Positions 1-11,006 are shown, counted from the first letter of the stretch. The stretch: DNA of 64,000 nucleotides from an uncultured Clostridia bacterium (GCA_947627065.1 CANQUN010000002.1:1-64000); one strand, 5' to 3'. Notes: generated by a model not told the origin, from the letters alone. Made by a program: numbers and translations.

Positions 1-1
1 C

Positions 2-1678
2 CACACGTTCAACCGCATTTACGTCGACCGCCACAACACCGTCAGCGAAAAGGTAGAAACCGACTACATGAGCGACCCGCTCATCTGGGAAGACAGACAC
101 CTGTGGAACCACCTCGGCTCCCTCGCTGTGGACATCTCGCCCAACAAGTACTCTTACGACGCCGACACCGGCCGTTACAGATACCTCATCGACGAGGAAG
201 ATTACGAAGAAGGCGGAGACCTCTACTTCATGACCTACCTCGCATGCTCGCTCACGCCCATGCTGTCGGATACCCTCATGAGTTTCTCGTTCACCATAAC
301 CGACGGCCACATCGACAAGATTTACGCCCAGACCGAAGTTCTGCAGTACGGCGATTCCGAAAACCCGACCGCCGAGAGTTACACTACCGTAGAACTCACC
401 GTTTCGGACATCGGCTCCACCGTGATAACCGACCCCGAAGTCTTTGAGGCTCCCGCCAACGCGCAGTACCTCGAAACCGCCCTCAACAACATGAAGACGG
501 CAAGAAACTACACCTATCAGGCCACCCAGAACGAGACCTACACCGCCATGCCCGACGAAGGCGAATATGAATACGAGGCGGCAACGGGCGCTTCTTCTGG
601 TGCGGTAACCGTCAAGTACAACAACAGCACGTCCCCCTCGGGTACGGCGGGAGAACGCGGCTACGTTACCGAAAATGCCATAATCATAGCGTCCACGGGT
701 ATGTACACCGTGTCCGACGGCAATCCCTATCACACCGAATACAGCGGCTACAAGCAACTTACCGACAACACTTACGACGCGTTCAAAAACGTTGCCAAGG
801 ACGGCGTTTACCACTTTGAAGGCACCAGACAGTACCACGGCAACATCTTTGACAAGATGCCCGAGTTCGACTTCTCTGCCAACATCTTCAAGTTTGCGGG
901 TTCCAACACCGACGGAACGGGCAAGACGACCTACAGATTCGTCCTGCGCGACACCTCGATAACCAAGGAAATCGCCATGCAGATGTCCGCGCATTCCTAT
1001 GCGGACAACGCGTCCGTAACCACAACCACCACCCTCAGCATAAGCGTTGACGACTCCGGCCACATCGTTTCCACTTCTTTCCCGTACAACGTTTACGACG
1101 CCTACGTCGGCACCATAAACACCTCTTACTCGGCTTACTGCACCACCGAAATCGACGCCGACGCCTTTGACGATTACGTGCCCAGAGTGGTGAGGGGAGA
1201 ATGGTCGCAGTACGTTACTCAGGATTACGACCCCAACCACAATTACGATCAGGACGATAACGCCGACACCATGGAAGCCTTCAAGTACCTCTACGGTGAA
1301 GAAGTTGCCAACCTGCCCACGCCCGCCCTGCTCATAGAAGTGTTCGGCGACAACCTCTTCGGACCTTGGTTCGACTATGAAGAGAGGACGAGACCCGACG
1401 GTACCACCAAGTATTACAGAGACCACATGGACATCAACACTTCTACCGACCAGTACGACGAGAACGGCAAGATAACCAACTACGGCGAGATAAAGGAAGC
1501 CCTCATCGAAAAGTTCACCGCAATAGGTTACACTTATTCCGAAGCAAATTCGGGTCAGGCCCACGGCGATTACTACCTCTGCTTTGTCAACGGCAACATA
1601 ACCATAGTGTTTGAAAACAACCGCACCAAGAACTTCTTCATTTCCTTCTACAGGACGGGAGAATGGGTTCTTTCCTGA
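2..1678 (+). CDS. Large secreted or surface protein of unknown function, 5' end cut by window edge
   Basis: The reading frame is open from base 2, so the true start lies outside the window; an internal ATG at 68 is not a convincing start because no ribosome site precedes it. The visible part is about 558 residues, rich in Thr, Tyr, Asp and Asn, with few Cys and no transmembrane segment, as expected for an extracellular beta-rich protein. I recognise no domain. It is followed 17 bp later by a lipoprotein gene and then a giant InlB-type lipoprotein on the same strand, so the three probably form a surface-protein cluster. A surface role is inferred from composition and neighbours only. Confidence 0.75.
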   Translation, partial: HTFNRIYVDRHNTVSEKVETDYMSDPLIWEDRHLWNHLGSLAVDISPNKYSYDADTGRYRYLIDEEDYEEGGDLYFMTYLACSLTPMLSDTLMSFSFTITDGHIDKIYAQTEVLQYGDSENPTAESYTTVELTVSDIGSTVITDPEVFEAPANAQYLETALNNMKTARNYTYQATQNETYTAMPDEGEYEYEAATGASSGAVTVKYNNSTSPSGTAGERGYVTENAIIIASTGMYTVSDGNPYHTEYSGYKQLTDNTYDAFKNVAKDGVYHFEGTRQYHGNIFDKMPEFDFSANIFKFAGSNTDGTGKTTYRFVLRDTSITKEIAMQMSAHSYADNASVTTTTTLSISVDDSGHIVSTSFPYNVYDAYVGTINTSYSAYCTTEIDADAFDDYVPRVVRGEWSQYVTQDYDPNHNYDQDDNADTMEAFKYLYGEEVANLPTPALLIEVFGDNLFGPWFDYEERTRPDGTTKYYRDHMDINTSTDQYDENGKITNYGEIKEALIEKFTAIGYTYSEANSGQAHGDYYLCFVNGNITIVFENNRTKNFFISFYRTGEWVLS

Positions 1679-1695
1679 AAAGTCCGAGGTGAAAA

Positions 1696-4600
1696 ATGAA
1701 ACGCATAGCGAGAATCTTGTGTATTCTGTGCGTGATTGCGGCGGTCGCGTTCTCCGCGTTCGCCTGCGGCGGCCCCGGTAACAACAGCGGCAACAGCGGC
1801 AATTCGTCCGCAGGGGAGACGGTCGTCGTCTCCGCCTCGGGCGGGACCGTTACCGTAAAGGACAGAGAAATCGGCACCTACGATTACACAACACTCTTTA
1901 CCATAACCGAAAACGGCAGCCCCGTTGCGGTAAAGGCGGAATACGTGGACGCTTCCAAGGTGGTTGCCATCCCCGGTATTTACGTCGTAACCTGCACCTA
2001 CAAGGGCAAGTCGGCGGACGCCGCGGTTAAGGTAGAAGCCACGGACTATTCGCTCGACCTTGCGGTCGAACAAGTCTCCGTAAAACTCTCCGAGGTTGCG
2101 GGTTACGACTTCAAGGCGCTCTTTTCGGCAACGCTCGACGGTGAGCCCGCCGAAATAACCGACGACATGGTCGTTTCCACCGTCAAAAACGAGGTGGGCG
2201 ACTATACCTACACAGTCAACTTTTACGGCCTTAGCAAAACGCTCACCGTGCACGTCGTACCCAACAGGTCGGTGGAAATCGTCCTTTCCTACACCGTGTA
2301 CGAACTGCCCGTTTCCGAAATAGACGGCTTTGACGCAAAGACGCTGTTCTCCCTTTACATCGACGGGCAGGCCGCTAAAATAGACGACTCCATGATAGAC
2401 TCGTCCGCCCTTGCCGCCGCCACCGTCGGCGACACGGTGGAGGTTACCCTCAATTATTCGGACGGAGAGGTTACGGCCGTAAAATCGGCTTCCGTAACCG
2501 TTGTTGCCGAGATAGAGGTGGTAATCACCGCCCGCAACGTGGTAACCTACCCCAACGGGGACGTCATCGACCTCACGTCGCTCTTTACCATAAAGAGGGG
2601 AGAGGAGGACATTCCCGTAACCATCGACATGATAGAGGGCAGCATCGACTACTCGTCGGAAGGCGAAAACCGCATAACCCTCACTTACGGCGGCAAGACC
2701 GCCACCGCGGTGGTAGAAGTCAAGCGCGGCGTCATCATCGGTTACGCCAAGGGCGACACCGTTACCGTGAGAAAGGGTGCGGACAAATCGGTCTACCCGT
2801 TTGCGGACGACTTTGTCATAATAATCAACGGCACACGTTTCCGCAGGATTCCGGACAGTTGCTTTGACCTCTCGGCCGTCAATTTCGATGAGGCGGGCAC
2901 CTTTACGGTAACCCTCACCATCAAGTACAACGACCAGGGCCTCGGCCTTTCGGGCGCGAAGTTTGAAGAAGTTTCCGAAACCATAACCTACGTCGTTACC
3001 GAAACGACGTATTCGGTAAACGTTATCAACCCGCTGGTAATCCTCCCCGCAGGCACTTCTTCTTACAACCCGCTCGGCAACCTGTCCGTCGTCATAAACG
3101 GCTACACGCAGACGCTGACCACCAACCCCGCCCACGTGGACACCATAACCTGCTACGCGCAGGTACAGGGCAGCATCGACTTTTCGGTGAGCGAAGTTCA
3201 GCAAATCTCCGTCGCCGTTTACGTAAACGGCCCCGAGGCCGAACCCGTTACCGTTTCCTTTGAAGTGGCTGTTGACAGCGCGATTACCGTCTCCGCGCAC
3301 GACGCGGCCGTCTTTGCGGGAGACACCGTTTACGCACGCAACCTGTTCACGATAACCGCGGGCAGCCGCGAGGTGCAGGTTACCGACGAAATGGTCAGCG
3401 GCAAGGTGGACACCTTCACCCCGGGCGTTTACAGAATAACCGCCGATTACATGGGATACAAGGCGGTTGCCACCGTCATAGTCTATCCCGCCGAGATGAA
3501 GGGCACTTACAAGACGGGGCTTACCACCATACCTACCTACACTTCGGACGACGACGATGACGAAAGCGGCTGGTATACCGAAGGGGGAGACGACTATTAC
3601 GACGACTCCTACGGGGCAGACCTTCCCGCAACCATTGCGGAAACCATGGACCCCGTATCGCCCCTCGGCGACCTCGTGATAGAAGAAGGCTCCATCACCT
3701 TCAACGACAATACCGCGACCGAAGCAATCGGCATCGACGAAAACAGCATGCTGCTCCGCACGGGGGTGTCGGGCAGGGAATACACCCTGACTTACGACAA
3801 CGGCGTCGTCGTTCTCGTACCCGACAACGGCATAAAACTCTCCTTCAGCGATTACGCCCGTCCGCTCATCTACTTCAAGAGCGACATGTGGACGATAGAG
3901 CAGCACTTTACGGTCAACTATTCCGACCACTACGTCCTCTCGGACGCTTTAGTCGGATATTCCATGGACAACTTCCTCATCCGTTCCTCTACGGGCGAGC
4001 GCAAGTGGTACACGCTGTACGTGCGTCTTGCCACCAAAACCTCGGCGGACACCGTTTACAACGTGAGGTGGGGAGAATCCACCATGGACAACTTCAACCC
4101 CGCCGTCGGCTCCGTCTGCACCCTCAATTTTGAAGATACGGCTTACGAATTTACGGTAACCGCCACGGGTGTAGGCAAGGTCAACCGCTACGAGAATCAC
4201 GAATACGCAAACATGGAATTTTCGGGCACGGTTGACGGAAAGGAGGCCAAACTCGTCGTCAATTCCTCCGAGTGGTTCCAGCTCTACATCGAAAACAAAC
4301 TTGTGCTGCAACTCACGGGCAACGACGTTTCGCAACTTAAAAACGGCGGCAAACTGTCGGGCAACAGGGTGTTCCTGTACGCCCACGAGACAGACTCCGA
4401 TTACGGCGAATACTCCTACATGTTCGACCTTGACGTAGAGGGCAAAACCTTCACGCTCGAACAGCGCGACCCCTATTACGGCAGGTACATGAGGGACAAC
4501 ACCTACATCTTCCTCGACGGTTACGGCACGGGCCACTTCAACACCAACATCGGCTCGCACGTTACCACTTGCTTCCGTTACACGGCCGTGAACGGCGAAC

Positions 4601-5496
4601 TGAGGATAACCTTTGTGGATACCGACCCGGGCTACGCTTACGGCGACGGTGCGGTGTTCTACATCTCGCCTCTTCTCAACGTGCTCACCGTCAAGCAGTC
4701 TTACAACGACACGCTGGCGGGCGCGGACTTCCGCAACGAGATAATAACCGACGGCGCCATCGTTGACGTCAACGCCGACATAATAGCCTCGGAAAGCACC
4801 ACCTCGGGCCGTCAGGCTCTGCTGGACGCCATTACGGTAACCACCAAGGACGGAACCTTTACGGGCACCTACGCTACGGCTTACGTCAACACAGACACGG
4901 TGGACTTCACCCACAACGGCTTCTGCCAGTTTACCATAAACGTGTCCGTCGGCGGCAGGCAGGTAGCCAACTACTACGCCGTGCAGATAATAACGCCCGA
5001 CAGTTCGGTCAGCGGATACGTCGGCTCCTACACGGGCGTCATGAACAAGTCTCTCGGGCTCACCGTAGACAAGTTCGGCCGTGCGTTCATCTCGGTTGAC
5101 GGCACGGTGTACGGCGGCCTCGTAACGGTAAACGAGGACGGCGGCTTTTCCGTCAAGGCCTACACCGAGGGCGGCGAATTCATCTCCGCCAAGGCGGCGG
5201 TCATCGCAAGCGGCGTGTTTGCCGTAACGTGCGACGGCGCGCTCCGCAGTTCCGATTACTTTGCGTCATCCTCCGTCTCGGCAGACGCCGCGGGTACGGA
5301 AGGCTTTGTCATCAGACGGTTTATATCGGGAGATGTTACCGTCTACACCGTCTCTTCGGGAGACAGAATGCTCGGCGACGTCGTTACCGTAACCCTTGCG
5401 GGAGACGTTTACGAGATACACATGAAAGACGGTTCCGTCCGCCGCGCCCGCATAGTATGGGGCAGCGCGTCCACGGGCGTAACCTTTGAACAATAA
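1696..5496 (+). CDS. Surface lipoprotein with repeated Ig-like domains
   Basis: The 1266-residue product starts with a lipoprotein-type signal peptide: Lys/Arg at 2-3, a hydrophobic stretch to about residue 23, then FSAFAC followed by a Gly/Asn/Ser linker, so Cys24 is the probable lipidation site. Residues about 45-610 hold some six to eight imperfect units of 75-90 residues, each with a pattern like 'LFTI..G..V.V...V....Y.V...Y.G..A...V.V', typical of bacterial Ig-like or freely exposed beta-sandwich folds. A very acidic Asp/Glu/Tyr linker follows near 615-640, then a Tyr/Asp-rich C-terminal region without a recognised domain. The ribosome site (GAGGTG) is weak. Probably anchored on the outer face of the membrane; the ligand is unknown. 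Confidence 0.8.
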   Translation: MKRIARILCILCVIAAVAFSAFACGGPGNNSGNSGNSSAGETVVVSASGGTVTVKDREIGTYDYTTLFTITENGSPVAVKAEYVDASKVVAIPGIYVVTCTYKGKSADAAVKVEATDYSLDLAVEQVSVKLSEVAGYDFKALFSATLDGEPAEITDDMVVSTVKNEVGDYTYTVNFYGLSKTLTVHVVPNRSVEIVLSYTVYELPVSEIDGFDAKTLFSLYIDGQAAKIDDSMIDSSALAAATVGDTVEVTLNYSDGEVTAVKSASVTVVAEIEVVITARNVVTYPNGDVIDLTSLFTIKRGEEDIPVTIDMIEGSIDYSSEGENRITLTYGGKTATAVVEVKRGVIIGYAKGDTVTVRKGADKSVYPFADDFVIIINGTRFRRIPDSCFDLSAVNFDEAGTFTVTLTIKYNDQGLGLSGAKFEEVSETITYVVTETTYSVNVINPLVILPAGTSSYNPLGNLSVVINGYTQTLTTNPAHVDTITCYAQVQGSIDFSVSEVQQISVAVYVNGPEAEPVTVSFEVAVDSAITVSAHDAAVFAGDTVYARNLFTITAGSREVQVTDEMVSGKVDTFTPGVYRITADYMGYKAVATVIVYPAEMKGTYKTGLTTIPTYTSDDDDDESGWYTEGGDDYYDDSYGADLPATIAETMDPVSPLGDLVIEEGSITFNDNTATEAIGIDENSMLLRTGVSGREYTLTYDNGVVVLVPDNGIKLSFSDYARPLIYFKSDMWTIEQHFTVNYSDHYVLSDALVGYSMDNFLIRSSTGERKWYTLYVRLATKTSADTVYNVRWGESTMDNFNPAVGSVCTLNFEDTAYEFTVTATGVGKVNRYENHEYANMEFSGTVDGKEAKLVVNSSEWFQLYIENKLVLQLTGNDVSQLKNGGKLSGNRVFLYAHETDSDYGEYSYMFDLDVEGKTFTLEQRDPYYGRYMRDNTYIFLDGYGTGHFNTNIGSHVTTCFRYTAVNGELRITFVDTDPGYAYGDGAVFYISPLLNVLTVKQSYNDTLAGADFRNEIITDGAIVDVNADIIASESTTSGRQALLDAITVTTKDGTFTGTYATAYVNTDTVDFTHNGFCQFTINVSVGGRQVANYYAVQIITPDSSVSGYVGSYTGVMNKSLGLTVDKFGRAFISVDGTVYGGLVTVNEDGGFSVKAYTEGGEFISAKAAVIASGVFAVTCDGALRSSDYFASSSVSADAAGTEGFVIRRFISGDVTVYTVSSGDRMLGDVVTVTLAGDVYEIHMKDGSVRRARIVWGSASTGVTFEQ

Positions 5497-5518
5497 CCCA
5501 ATTTTAAGGAGATAAACT

Positions 5519-8500
5519 ATGAAAAAAGGCAGATTGTTGACCTTTTTGGCGCTCGCACTGTGTGCGGCCGTGTCTCTGTTCCTCTACGGATGCGGAGACA
5601 TTCTCACCGAACACGTGCATGAGTACACCGAGTGGGTCATAACAACCACCCCCACCCAGGAAACGGGCGGCGAAGCCACGCACAAATGCCCGGCTTGCCT
5701 CAACGAGGAAACGGTGGAAATACCCGCCCTGTCGGATTCGGACGTCTGGTCCGTCAAGTCCGAACAGCCGGCCACTCACGATGCCGACGGCACGAGAGTA
5801 TACACTTCCGAATACGGCGATGTAGAAATCGTTCTGCCCCTCGTACCCGACCACGTTTACGGCGAATGGACGATAACCGACGAGCCTACCGAAGACGCAA
5901 GCGGCTCCGCCGAGCGTGAATGCTCCGTCTGCGGCGACGTGGAAACGGCAACCGTTCCCACCCTGTCCGACGGTTCGGTCTGGACCGTGGAAGAAGTTCC
6001 CGCCGACCACCACAACGCAGGCAGCAAGACCTACACTTCCGAATACGGCCAAGTTGTAGTAGAACTGCCCGTCGTTCCCCACAGTTACGGCGCGTGGACT
6101 ATAACCGACGAGCCTACCGAGGACGAAACGGGCACCGCTTACCGCGAATGCGAATGCGGCGACAGAGAGGATGCGGAAGTTCCCGCCCTGTCCGACGCCG
6201 ACACGTGGACTATGGAAGAAGTTCCCGCCGACCATCACAATACAGGCAGCAGGACTTACACTTCCGAATACGGCGAGGTTGTAGTAGAACTGCCCGTCGT
6301 TCCCCACAACTACGGCGCGTGGGTCATGACCGACGAGCCTACCGAGGACGAAACGGGCGCCGCTTACCGTGAATGCGAATGCGGCGACAGAGAGGATGCG
6401 GAAGTTCCCGCCCTGTCCGACGCCGAAACGTGGACTGTGGACGAAGTTCCCGCCGACTACAACACCGCAGGCCACAAGACCTACACTTCCGAATACGGCG
6501 AGATTACCACCGCCACCCCCAAACTCGTTGCGCCTTACGACAACAAGACTTATTACAGTTTTGCCGTTCAGGCCAACGATTCCGGATACAGAAACAGGTC
6601 GCTCCGCATCGGCGACTCGTGGACGGGCCAGTTCATCGTCCTCGATGAAAACGGCGTGGGTATCGGCTACGGCATGCCCTTCAACAACAAGGACAAACAC
6701 ACTTTTGCCATAATCGACCCCGCCACGGGCGAAGCGCAGCTCACCACCATTGACCTCGCGGGCGACCAACTCAAAGACGAGGACGGCACCCCGCTGGTAG
6801 ACGCTTTTGACAGGCCGCTGTACGACCTCAACAACACCAGCGGTTCGCCCACCGTGCGCCGCGTTTACGTTGACTTTGAAACGGGCTTTATGGTTCTTGC
6901 CAACAACGGCAACGACCTCAGTTACGTTCACGTTCTCACGCCTTACGGCAAGTACGACAGAGAAAGTCCCGCACTCGCTTCGGCTTGGGGTAACGACCTC
7001 GAATACGCCATTGCCATAACCTACCCCTACGGCGACGGCCTGACCGAAAGCATATTCATCACCGACGGCAGGGCTTACTTCGGCGTAACCTTCGAGGATA
7101 TCGACGGACAGCCCGTAGCGGCCGACAAATGCTACAACAACTCTTACGTTTACGTCAAGAAGAACGGCGTAACCCTGTTCGCTTACGGCTACGGCGAAGG
7201 AGCCATGCATAAGTTGGACGGCAACGAGGGCACCTACACTCTCGGAGAGGACACCCTCACCGTTTCGGGTTACGGCACTCTCGAATACAAGGGCAACTCC
7301 GGTACTTACACGGTAGAGGGCGACATAATTGCCGCCACCGTTACCGAGGACGGCAAGGAAGTTTATTACGAATTCACCCTTGAAGGCGACACCTACACCG
7401 TTGACAAACCCATGGTGGAAATCACCTTCAACCTCGGCGGCCACGGCGCGCTTGCCGACGACGTGGTTACCGTAAACAAAAACGCCGCTTACGACCTGCC
7501 CGTGCCCGACGAAGACCCCGCTTTCATCTTCCGCGGCTGGTTCCTTGACGAGTCGTTCGACACGCCTGTGGACGAAGTGTTCCGCCCGTCGGGCAGCGTT
7601 ACGCTCTACGCCAAATGGCTGGCCAAGGTAACCATAATCGTACACGTTGCCGAAGGCGACACGCGCACCCTCTACCTTGCCGACGGCGAAATGCTCTCCG
7701 TCGTGCTCGAAGGCCTCATCGAAAAGGCCGTAGACGAGGACAAGGGCGTTTACTTCGTCGGTTGGTATTCCGACGAGGGCTACGAAACCGAAGTTCCCGA
7801 CAACGCGCAGGTTTCCACCGAGGACGACGGCTTTGAAATTTACGCCAAGTGGGAGGCTCTGCCCGACTATTACGGCGATTACGTCGGTTGGAATTTGGAC
7901 GGCGCAAGTAATACGAGTAGTTCGAAGTACACAGCGTCCATAGACATTTACGGCAACATAACTTCCGGCAGGTACAACATTGACGGAGCCAAAGTCAGCC
8001 ACTACGACCCCGCTACGGGAATCATAACCGCTAACAAAGGTAGCTCTCAGCCGTATCTTTACCTTGACCCCGAATACGACATTATGGCAACCGCTTATAA
8101 CACCAACAGATATCTCGGCAGCGACATAATATTCATGGCCAAATACGAGATGGATCCTGTTAAGAATATCGGCATAAGGGTAGCCAGCAAGAACCCGAGC
8201 AGTGGTACTTCTCAGGGCTATTACGTAAGAATCGTCCTCGCCAAGGATAAGGAGGGCAACGACCTTCTCGTGTTCATCTACGACGATGAGATTCACGGCG
8301 GCGTTACCATTCAAGACGCCCTTGGCAAAACCCTTGAGTTCGATGCCATCCAGAACTCCAAGACCCTCATCGTAAAACTCGGAGACAAGATTCTGTTCTC
8401 CGTCAGCGCGGTTGACGCCACCCTTAAGGGCAGCGACACCGTTCCGCTTGACAGTTGGTACGGCACCTACACGGGCGAAGGCGGCAACGCCGTTGTCGAC

Positions 8501-10993
8501 GGTGCGGGTTCCATCAAATTCTACTTTGAAGGCGCCGAGGTAGACGGCACTTACACCGTTGCCGAGGACGCGGGGTACACCTTTGACGTTTACAGCGACG
8601 ACGGTTATTATGAAGTAACCCTCGACAAGGACGGCATGACCTACACCGTCAACAAACCCATGGTTGAAATTTCCTTCAACCTCGGCGGCGTTGATGTCGA
8701 ATACCCGTCGTCCACAACCGTAAACAAGAACGTTGAGATCACCGTTGCCGCTCCCGAAGAGGCGGGCCACGTGTTCCGCGGCTGGTTCACCGATCCCGAA
8801 TTTGCCGAGAACTCCGCCCTTGCCACCGATGAGGAAGGCAACTACCTGTTCACCCCCACGGAAACCGCCACTCTCTACGCCAAATGGCTGGTAAAGGTTA
8901 CCATAACCTTCACTATGAACGACGGAACGGACAACGCCGAAACCCTCGTCTACGGCGAAGGCGAAACGGCGACCTTCGACGACCCGAGATACAAGGGCTT
9001 TGAGTTCAAGGGCTGGTTTACCGACAAGGACGTCTGGGCAGAAGAATGGGGCACTCACGACGGAGAAACCCGTTCCACCTCGGGCGTGCTTAACGAAAGC
9101 GTAACCGTTTACGCCAAGTGGGTAGAAGCGCCCGTTTACGCCAACCTCTACCACGGCGCTATCATAAGCGGCGACGAGGATAGGACGGACGGTAAAACGT
9201 CTGTTGACGTGAGAGAGTTCGTGGTAGACATCGCCGCCGACGGCGCGGCTTATTCCGTATATTCCATTTCCCCGTTCAGGGGCGAATTCAGGATTGAAGG
9301 GTATGACGAAGCCACCGGCAAGATGAACATGATATTCACTTACAACAATAGTGATTCCGAATACATTGCCGTTATCGACAAAGTAACGGGTATCATCGTC
9401 ATGAACGGCTTCAGCAAGACCAATTTGTCCGGCAACGACGGCTATAACTTCACTTACAGTTACTACCTGCTCTCGCCATTCGGCGACGAAATAAAGAGCA
9501 GTGAGATAGCCTCCACCTATTGGAACAACGGCACCACCGTCGTCCTGACCTACACGCCCGCCGTTGGCGGTTCCTACAACATACTCCTCCACAAGGGAGA
9601 AGTTTATTTCGGCGTAACCTTCAAGGATGGCCTCACCGACGATGCGGGCGACGTTCCCGCGGAAAGCGCGAACAGGGCCGAACGTATCTACGTCTTTGAC
9701 AGAGAGGGCAACGAAATATTCCGCAGCGGCTTTGACAGCGACAGCAACACCATGGTTGACCTCGACGGTTACGAAGGTTCTTACACCTTCGCCTCGGGCA
9801 GCAAGGACTTCGGCGAGATAGAACTCAACGGCGTCAGCACCTTGACCGTCAAGGCCCAAGAGGGTACGAGCGGCGTATATGCGCCCGTCAAGGGTAAAGA
9901 GTGGTCCATCGACGTTTACATCGAAGGCGATTATTACCGCTTTACTCTCGACACCGAGGCCCGCACCTACACCAACGTCAAGCCGATGGTAGACATAACC
10001 TTCTCCAGCGAGGTTACCGCCGTTGACTCCGCAAACGTCAACGTCAACATTCCTTACGAACTGCCCGCGCCCGACGACACCGAAACCAAGGTGTTCCGCG
10101 GCTGGTACACCGACCCCGACTGCCAGACCGCCGTTACCCTCGATGAGGACGGACTCTACGTCCCGACCGAAGACGTTACTCTGTACGCCAAGTGGCTCGA
10201 CAAGGTAACCGTAACCGTGGTTTACGGCAACACCCTGCCCGATGGAAAGATCGAACTCGGCAAGGGAGAGGCGGCCCACCCGGAAAAACCCGTTTATACC
10301 GAAGGTAAGATTTTCGAGGCGTGGTACACCACGTCCGACTATCAGGCGGGCACCGAATGGACCGACGGCACCGCTGTCGAAAGCGACATAACCATCTACT
10401 GCAAGTGGCAGGAGGCCGCTCCCGTTTACGGAGAATGGGTAGGCGCAAACTATTACGGTACAGGTAACAGCAATTGCTCGATTCTCTCCAGAGAAAGCAC
10501 GCTGACGTTTGACGCGCAGGGCAACTGCAGCGGCAAAAAGACAGGAGTGTTCACCGATTATGACCCCGAAACGGGTAAATTCAAGGTTGGCAGCACCGCC
10601 GGGGCATTGGATGCAAAGAACGGAGTACTGTATGTAAACTACGATTCGGTTGGCGAACCTGACGACGACATCTACATTTTCGTCAAAAAGACCATGATTT
10701 CCTCGTTCAACGCGATGGAGACATCGTCTGCTTCCAACCTACTTGGCGGTTTGACTAAACTTGCCGACATAACCCTCGACGACGGTTCTTCCTTCAAGGT
10801 GCTCTACCACGACGGCAGAATTTACGGCAACGTGTCCATCGAAGGCACCAACGTTGAAGGCAGGACCGAAGCGATCACCTGCGGCAACGTTCACTCCGTA
10901 GCCCAGACGCTCACCGTCAAGGACAGCGACGGCAACGTAATTGTTGAGTTTGAACGTGTAAGCGGCACCCTCGCCGTCAAAACGTCCGACTGA
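5519..10993 (+). CDS. Giant InlB-repeat surface lipoprotein
   Basis: This 1824-residue protein has a strong ribosome site (AAGGAG, 8 nt from ATG) and a lipoprotein signal ending in FLYGC (Cys25). Residues about 37-335 consist of four near-identical units of 75-76 residues containing ITDEPTED, CxCGDxED and TYTSEYGE motifs. From about residue 640 onward at least six InlB B-type (Listeria-Bacteroides, 'Flg_new') modules can be seen, each with F(R/K)GW(F/Y) followed by (L/I/V)YAKW, separated by unrelated beta-rich regions with GTYT motifs. This architecture is typical of clostridial surface adhesins. There is no LPxTG or S-layer domain, so lipid anchoring is the likely attachment. It lies 22 bp downstream of the Ig-like lipoprotein gene. 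Confidence 0.85.
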   Translation: MKKGRLLTFLALALCAAVSLFLYGCGDILTEHVHEYTEWVITTTPTQETGGEATHKCPACLNEETVEIPALSDSDVWSVKSEQPATHDADGTRVYTSEYGDVEIVLPLVPDHVYGEWTITDEPTEDASGSAERECSVCGDVETATVPTLSDGSVWTVEEVPADHHNAGSKTYTSEYGQVVVELPVVPHSYGAWTITDEPTEDETGTAYRECECGDREDAEVPALSDADTWTMEEVPADHHNTGSRTYTSEYGEVVVELPVVPHNYGAWVMTDEPTEDETGAAYRECECGDREDAEVPALSDAETWTVDEVPADYNTAGHKTYTSEYGEITTATPKLVAPYDNKTYYSFAVQANDSGYRNRSLRIGDSWTGQFIVLDENGVGIGYGMPFNNKDKHTFAIIDPATGEAQLTTIDLAGDQLKDEDGTPLVDAFDRPLYDLNNTSGSPTVRRVYVDFETGFMVLANNGNDLSYVHVLTPYGKYDRESPALASAWGNDLEYAIAITYPYGDGLTESIFITDGRAYFGVTFEDIDGQPVAADKCYNNSYVYVKKNGVTLFAYGYGEGAMHKLDGNEGTYTLGEDTLTVSGYGTLEYKGNSGTYTVEGDIIAATVTEDGKEVYYEFTLEGDTYTVDKPMVEITFNLGGHGALADDVVTVNKNAAYDLPVPDEDPAFIFRGWFLDESFDTPVDEVFRPSGSVTLYAKWLAKVTIIVHVAEGDTRTLYLADGEMLSVVLEGLIEKAVDEDKGVYFVGWYSDEGYETEVPDNAQVSTEDDGFEIYAKWEALPDYYGDYVGWNLDGASNTSSSKYTASIDIYGNITSGRYNIDGAKVSHYDPATGIITANKGSSQPYLYLDPEYDIMATAYNTNRYLGSDIIFMAKYEMDPVKNIGIRVASKNPSSGTSQGYYVRIVLAKDKEGNDLLVFIYDDEIHGGVTIQDALGKTLEFDAIQNSKTLIVKLGDKILFSVSAVDATLKGSDTVPLDSWYGTYTGEGGNAVVDGAGSIKFYFEGAEVDGTYTVAEDAGYTFDVYSDDGYYEVTLDKDGMTYTVNKPMVEISFNLGGVDVEYPSSTTVNKNVEITVAAPEEAGHVFRGWFTDPEFAENSALATDEEGNYLFTPTETATLYAKWLVKVTITFTMNDGTDNAETLVYGEGETATFDDPRYKGFEFKGWFTDKDVWAEEWGTHDGETRSTSGVLNESVTVYAKWVEAPVYANLYHGAIISGDEDRTDGKTSVDVREFVVDIAADGAAYSVYSISPFRGEFRIEGYDEATGKMNMIFTYNNSDSEYIAVIDKVTGIIVMNGFSKTNLSGNDGYNFTYSYYLLSPFGDEIKSSEIASTYWNNGTTVVLTYTPAVGGSYNILLHKGEVYFGVTFKDGLTDDAGDVPAESANRAERIYVFDREGNEIFRSGFDSDSNTMVDLDGYEGSYTFASGSKDFGEIELNGVSTLTVKAQEGTSGVYAPVKGKEWSIDVYIEGDYYRFTLDTEARTYTNVKPMVDITFSSEVTAVDSANVNVNIPYELPAPDDTETKVFRGWYTDPDCQTAVTLDEDGLYVPTEDVTLYAKWLDKVTVTVVYGNTLPDGKIELGKGEAAHPEKPVYTEGKIFEAWYTTSDYQAGTEWTDGTAVESDITIYCKWQEAAPVYGEWVGANYYGTGNSNCSILSRESTLTFDAQGNCSGKKTGVFTDYDPETGKFKVGSTAGALDAKNGVLYVNYDSVGEPDDDIYIFVKKTMISSFNAMETSSASNLLGGLTKLADITLDDGSSFKVLYHDGRIYGNVSIEGTNVEGRTEAITCGNVHSVAQTLTVKDSDGNVIVEFERVSGTLAVKTSD
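5629..6520 (+). repeat. Tandem in-frame 225-228 bp coding repeats
   Basis: Four direct repeats encode the N-terminal 75-76 residue modules of the InlB-type lipoprotein. Landmarks such as the codons for ITDEPTED recur near 5873, 6101 and 6326. The last two units are almost identical at DNA level, which suggests recent duplication and possible copy-number variation. Confidence 0.85.
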
Positions 10994-11006
10994 CAATTGC
11001 CCGTCC

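Noticed and set aside
1648-3930. A 760-codon minus-strand frame opposite the Ig-like lipoprotein
   Set aside because: Same shadow effect of C-rich third codon positions; no recognisable features.
5504-10279. A 1591-codon open frame on the minus strand opposite the InlB-type lipoprotein gene
   Set aside because: It mirrors the codon pattern of the plus-strand gene, is Val/Gly/Arg-rich without domains, and has no signal peptide or ribosome site. The plus-strand product has a lipobox and repeats.
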